NCBI RefSeq assembly: GCF_023375975.1
Contig: NC_064423.1
Span: forward strand, 9,082,001 to 9,146,000
Source: Astyanax mexicanus
Lineage: Eukaryota > Chordata > Actinopteri > Characiformes > Acestrorhamphidae
Reading direction: 5' to 3'
Length of the DNA: 64,000 nt
Made by a program: the position numbers and the translations under genes. The notes below the pieces were generated by a model, which made no database searches, was not told the origin of the DNA, and saw nothing but the letters and a program-made list of their open reading frames with translations. Below are positions 59,960 to 64,000 of this stretch, one piece after another (position 1 is the first letter of the stretch; the number at the start of each line of letters is the position of its first letter).

Positions 59960-61090
59960 AACATTGAGTCCAATCCCTCTATTTCTGCTGCAGACTGAAA
60001 AAAAATGGATTTGATCTTAAAAGACTAAAGATCAACATTGCAGCTTTTATTTCCAGGTGTTTCCATCTGGATCTGATACACAGTTCAGAAGAACGTCTAA
60101 CTGTCAGGTGTGTTTTGTTGCCCAGGTGTGTCCTGATACATTAATTAGTCAAACAATAAACAGCGCTGAATGTCTACACTCAGATTTGTGTCTTTTTCTG
60201 TGCAGACTGTGCATTTATAGTTAGAGGAGTGATAGGTGACAAACAAGCAACTGTGAAGCTGAGAGAAGATGGAAAATCATTTACAATCATTGTACAAATA
60301 TTGTCCATAGCCAGAACAACTGTTTGAAATGTCCTTAAGAAAAAAGTCATCACTGGTGTACTAAGTTACTGATATTGGACAGGTAGACCAAAAAAAACCC
60401 ACAGAATTTGATGACAGAAACATTGTCCATTCTGTAAAGAAAGACCCTAAAACATCGGATAGTGACATCAGCAACCACCTCCAGAGAGCAGAGGCTCTCT
60501 GCAGAAGGCTCTTCTGCAGAAGATGAAAACCAGTTTTAACAAAAAGTGTAGGAAGTTATGTTACTTTCTTTGCTAAGAAATACAGAGAAAAGCCTGTGGG
60601 CTGATTATGGACTGAAGAGACGAAGACAAACATTTACCAGTGTGGTGGAAAAGCTAAAGTTTGGAGAAAGAAAATATCTGCTTATGATCCCAAGCATACC
60701 AGCTCATCTGTGAAACACAGTGGAGGTAGTGTCAAGGCTTAAGCTTGCATGGTTTATTTTGAGACATATAAAGTGAACTCAAAAGACGACAGAAACATTT
60801 TGTCTTTTGACATTTAAGAAAAGATGAAACCAAATTGATCGGGAGATCCTTTATCACGCAGCAATATAATGATCCAAAACCCACTGCAGCCTGGAAAAGC
60901 ATCACAAAAGAAGAATGCAGAAGGTTAGTGATGTAGGTGGGTCACAGGGTTGATGCAGTTATTACAAGAAAATGAAGTATGTGGGTTCAGACAGAAGGTG
61001 CTATTTTCTGTGTATCAGATCCAGATGTAAATATCTGTATATAAAACCTGAAATGTATATTTTCTCTCATATTCATCTTTTAATATAAAA
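59958..61090 (+). mobile_element. Decayed full-length Tc1-like element
   Basis: Inverted segments 'catctggatctgatacacag' near 60066 and 'ctgtgtatcagatccagatg' near 61007 mark the two sides. Between them the plus strand follows a Tc1 transposase from 'aagctgagagaagatggaaa' to 'gtgaaacacagtggaggtag' (KHSGGS) and 'gcaatataatgatccaaaac' (NDPK), with many stops and frameshifts. Inactive. Confidence 0.8.
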
Positions 61091-62777
61091 CTTAAATATT
61101 TTTAGCTGAACTCAACCTGTTTGTTTCATCTTTAATAAACAGCAGTGGCATGTTGCCGTGTTTACATTGTTAAAAAAATGTCAACATGTCACTAAGCTCT
61201 GTAAAAATATTTGATTTTATTGCTGCCCTAAACAAACAAACAACAATGAAATAGTTTAAATATTTGATTGCTTTTTCCTTTAATGAGGACGCTAAATGGT
61301 TAAACAGTAAAAAAAAAAGGGTCTTAACTTCATAAAGTCTTTTTGTGCCTAAAACACAACTTACAAGCATGTTTAAAGTACATTTTGTTCTGCTTAGCAA
61401 ATTTTTTTTTATAAATATGCTGGTCTCTTATAAATCATCTAAACTCTGCATTGGACCCTCAGTGGGAACATTTATTTGATCTGTAATGAAGGTGATACAA
61501 CAAAACCCACCATTCATTCTAAATAATAAACACATGGACAGGAATATAAATCACACACTCAGGAAAAACAAGATTAGAAACATCAAAAGCCCTATTTTTT
61601 TGGTATTTAAGTGAGTGATTACCGATAAACACGATTTTTATTGTGTTTTTATTGCTGTTTATAGTATATAGATATAAAGAAAATTCACACTTACGCTTAC
61701 GCTTTTCCATTCTACCTTAAAATCAGAGAATGGAGAAAAGTTCTCTCACAGTCAGAAGTTTTTTATCTGATATCAGACACACAGGCAAATTAATTAATCA
61801 ACTGAACTAATCAATTACTGCAAATGCTGTGTAGTCCAGGACTAGACCTAATCTAAGGCTGCATTCACACAGCAGGTAAAGTGGCCTGAATCCACCTCTT
61901 ACTTCACATGTGATTTAAGAGATCGCATTGTGTATAGCAAAAACACATTAAATCTGATAGTTTCTTTTCTTTAAATGTAGTTTCTAATTAAATGGCTGTA
62001 TGTCCATAGGACGAGTCAGCACTGTCTAAAAAAAAAATCTTTAAAATTAGGTTTATAAAAAGGGCTGTGTGTATTGTAATGTAATGCAGGTGTGTTAGAG
62101 GGTGTGTATGTGTGTAGCAAAGAGAAAAGGAAGTAAAAAGAAAGTGAATTAATTAGCATTCATACCCAGTTTATGAGGAATGTGCCACATCCACTTCACC
62201 CTCACCGTCTGCAGGAAAACTCCATGCCCTTTTCTTTAGCAGCAGGACGTCAGCAGATGCGTCAGGACGTCTGATTAATGCTGAGGATTCTTCAGAAGAG
62301 AAACAGTAGATTATGTTAATCTGTAGTAATGCTGGTATGTTCCTCTTTCCTTTAAAATTTTTATTTCATTAAAAAATAAGTGTTAGCTCTAATAATAGAG
62401 GGTTGCAAGACTAGTCGTTTCCAGTAGTGCTCTCAACAGCAATGCATCAACGCATGCGATTCATCTTGTAATGCCATTAATGTAGGTATTTTTTAAAAGT
62501 AAATTAATTATGTTACCAAATTCACTCCTTTTACAGAGCCGAGAACACACACACACACACACATTCACACATGTACAGCCATGCAAAGGTATTAAAACTA
62601 TTCCTATTCAATACTCAGGTAGAAGTATAAATACTAGGGTTAAAAAAACTTCAGCTGAAATATCAACTCAGGCTTTTTACTCAAGTAAAAATGTAAAAGT
62701 ACTGGTTTCTCAACTACTTAAAGTATTAGTAAATATTAATAAAAGTAATCTAAGGGGAAAAAAGCATAGGTCATGCC
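61091..62777. other. AT-rich non-coding stretch
   Basis: No exon-like ORF is visible. A CA repeat occurs at about 62546-62564. At 62600-62740 a fragment with 'tactcaagtaaaaatgtaaa' and 'agtactggtttctcaactac' resembles the interior of the hAT element at 48376-49207. Confidence 0.5.
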
Positions 62778-63881
62778 CAGTGATGGTATAGTTACTTTGA
62801 AAAAGTAATCCGATTACTGATTACTGATTACTCCTTTAAAAAGTAACTTAGTTACTTTATGGATTACTTGATTTTAAAAGTAACTAAGTTACTTTACAAG
62901 TTACTTTATTAGTTACTTTCAGCAGCTGCAGACACCACCTCCCGCCGCCTTAACATAAACATTATAACCAGTTTTGCCAATACTCCCTTTATTGGAAAAA
63001 GCATTTTTAACAGCATCAATGTATCTCTAGACATTTAAAGTTGAACTATTTATTTTTATAAAATTAAAAGACCATTTCTCTTGAATTAACTTAACATAAA
63101 TAATTTTTTTTATAAAAAATAAAATATGGTCTTTCTTGATTTCACTTAACATAAATACTTGTTTTTATAAAAAAAAAAAAAGAATAAAGAAAGTCTTTCT
63201 TGACCTGACATATTTAACACTGTAAAACTGAACTTTGAACCTGTTGTTCTCTGCAGGGCAGCAAGGAGTGGTTTGATAAAACAAAACCGTGTATATGGTC
63301 GAGGCCAGGGATCACATATAAGCAGACTGCGGTCCGGGTCCGGACCCAGACGTTGTCCAATGCGGACCCAAACCGATAAACTACTGAGAAGGATTTAATT
63401 TTGACAGTGTTCATTTAAAGCGTCAGAACTTTTCTTGTCTTTACGGTATACGCACTCTGCGGCATGGGAAACTCACAGACCAATCACGTGTGGTGTAAAA
63501 TCTTCAAACGCTCTCCTCTGCCAATCAGATCTGTGCAGACCGCTGCCCTGGCTAGTGAATTGGGACGTGGCCGGGAAAACACGCCTTTATAAAGAGATAA
63601 GGAGCCCGGGAACTAAAAAAAACACGCCGAGCGCGAGAGAGAGAGAGAGACGGGAGAAAGCGAGACGCGTGTGATTGGGGGAGAGCGGAGGGGGATGGGG
63701 AAGGGAACGTGGTGTGTGTGTGTGTGTGTGTGAGGTGGAGAGAGAGAGAGAGAGAGAGAGCGAGAGTAACGCACAGTGACTTGGATAAGTAACTTTAATC
63801 TGATTACTGCATTGGAAATAGTAACGCGTTAGATTACTCGTTACTGAAAAAAGAGTCAGATTAGAGTTACTGACATCACTG
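62778..63881. mobile_element. hAT-like non-autonomous element
   Basis: The ends are CAGTGATGGTATAGTTAC at the left and, inverted, CAGTGATGTCAGTAACTC at the right; both sides carry 'gtaac' and 'gattact' motifs. It is 1104 bp without a transposase ORF. No matching 8-bp flanks were seen, so one end may be altered. The GC-rich interior (63420-63720) with GA and GT repeats may be a captured or unrelated segment. Confidence 0.65.
63633..63762. repeat. (GA)n and (GT)n simple repeats
   Basis: GA runs at about 63638-63652 and 63738-63762 and a GT run at about 63711-63731 lie inside the hAT-like element. Confidence 0.85.
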
Positions 63882-64000
63882 CTTGGGACCCTGTGTCAGC
63901 GTGAAGCTGCCGTAAAAAAAATGCCTTTTTAATTTATTTAGACAGCAGTCATATTCATATTGTTCTACCCAGCTACTGATGCATCTGTAACTCTTTACAA

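Overview
This is a vertebrate nuclear window, almost certainly from a teleost fish. It has intron-rich genes with GT-AG splice sites, a near-complete arih1 with the usual vertebrate exon plan, and a HELZ2-type RNB/helicase gene. The repeats are the usual fish mix: Tc1-like elements in several states of decay, an L2-clade LINE with the common 3' tail, tRNA-derived SINEs, and non-autonomous hAT elements. The exact lineage cannot be read from the sequence.

Layout. (1) 1-9060, plus strand: the last three recognisable coding exons of a gene that starts before the window. They encode a Ser/Pro-rich C-terminal tail of 436 residues that I do not recognise. (2) 9061-16771: intergenic DNA with tandem and dispersed repeats, ending in a GC-rich inverted-repeat element about 200 bp upstream of the next start codon. 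(3) 16772-31245, plus strand: arih1, 14 coding exons, 534 residues, an RBR E3 ubiquitin ligase, with a probable long 3' UTR to about 33.7 kb. (4) 35776-42837, plus strand: a 3-hydroxyacyl-CoA dehydratase of the HACD3/HACD4 clade, 7 exons, 249 residues, with no CS domain found. Its intron 5 holds a complete Tc1 element with an intact 340-residue transposase and 227-bp terminal inverted repeats that match at every position. (5) 45720-58247, minus strand: a HELZ2-like gene, 12 coding exons, about 1582 residues, with an RNB exoribonuclease domain followed by an SF1 UPF1-like helicase. (6) 58.3-64 kb: decayed Tc1 copies, an unexplained short ORF with a splice acceptor, and a hAT-like element.

The genes are ordinary nuclear genes and do not form an operon or an obvious joint pathway. 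Likely roles are ubiquitin/NEDD8-linked signalling (arih1), very-long-chain fatty-acid elongation in the ER (HACD), and interferon-linked RNA decay (HELZ2-like). Exon boundaries were assigned by eye from reading frame, splice dinucleotides and family sequence. The summed exons of arih1, HACD and HELZ2-like each give an uninterrupted frame ending in a stop. I found no convincing evidence of a wholly new system. The strongest points are the apparently intact Tc1 element, two GC-AG introns (one splitting the helicase Walker A motif), the CS-less HACD paralogue, and a HELZ2-like protein that lacks the first helicase but keeps all RNB catalytic aspartates.
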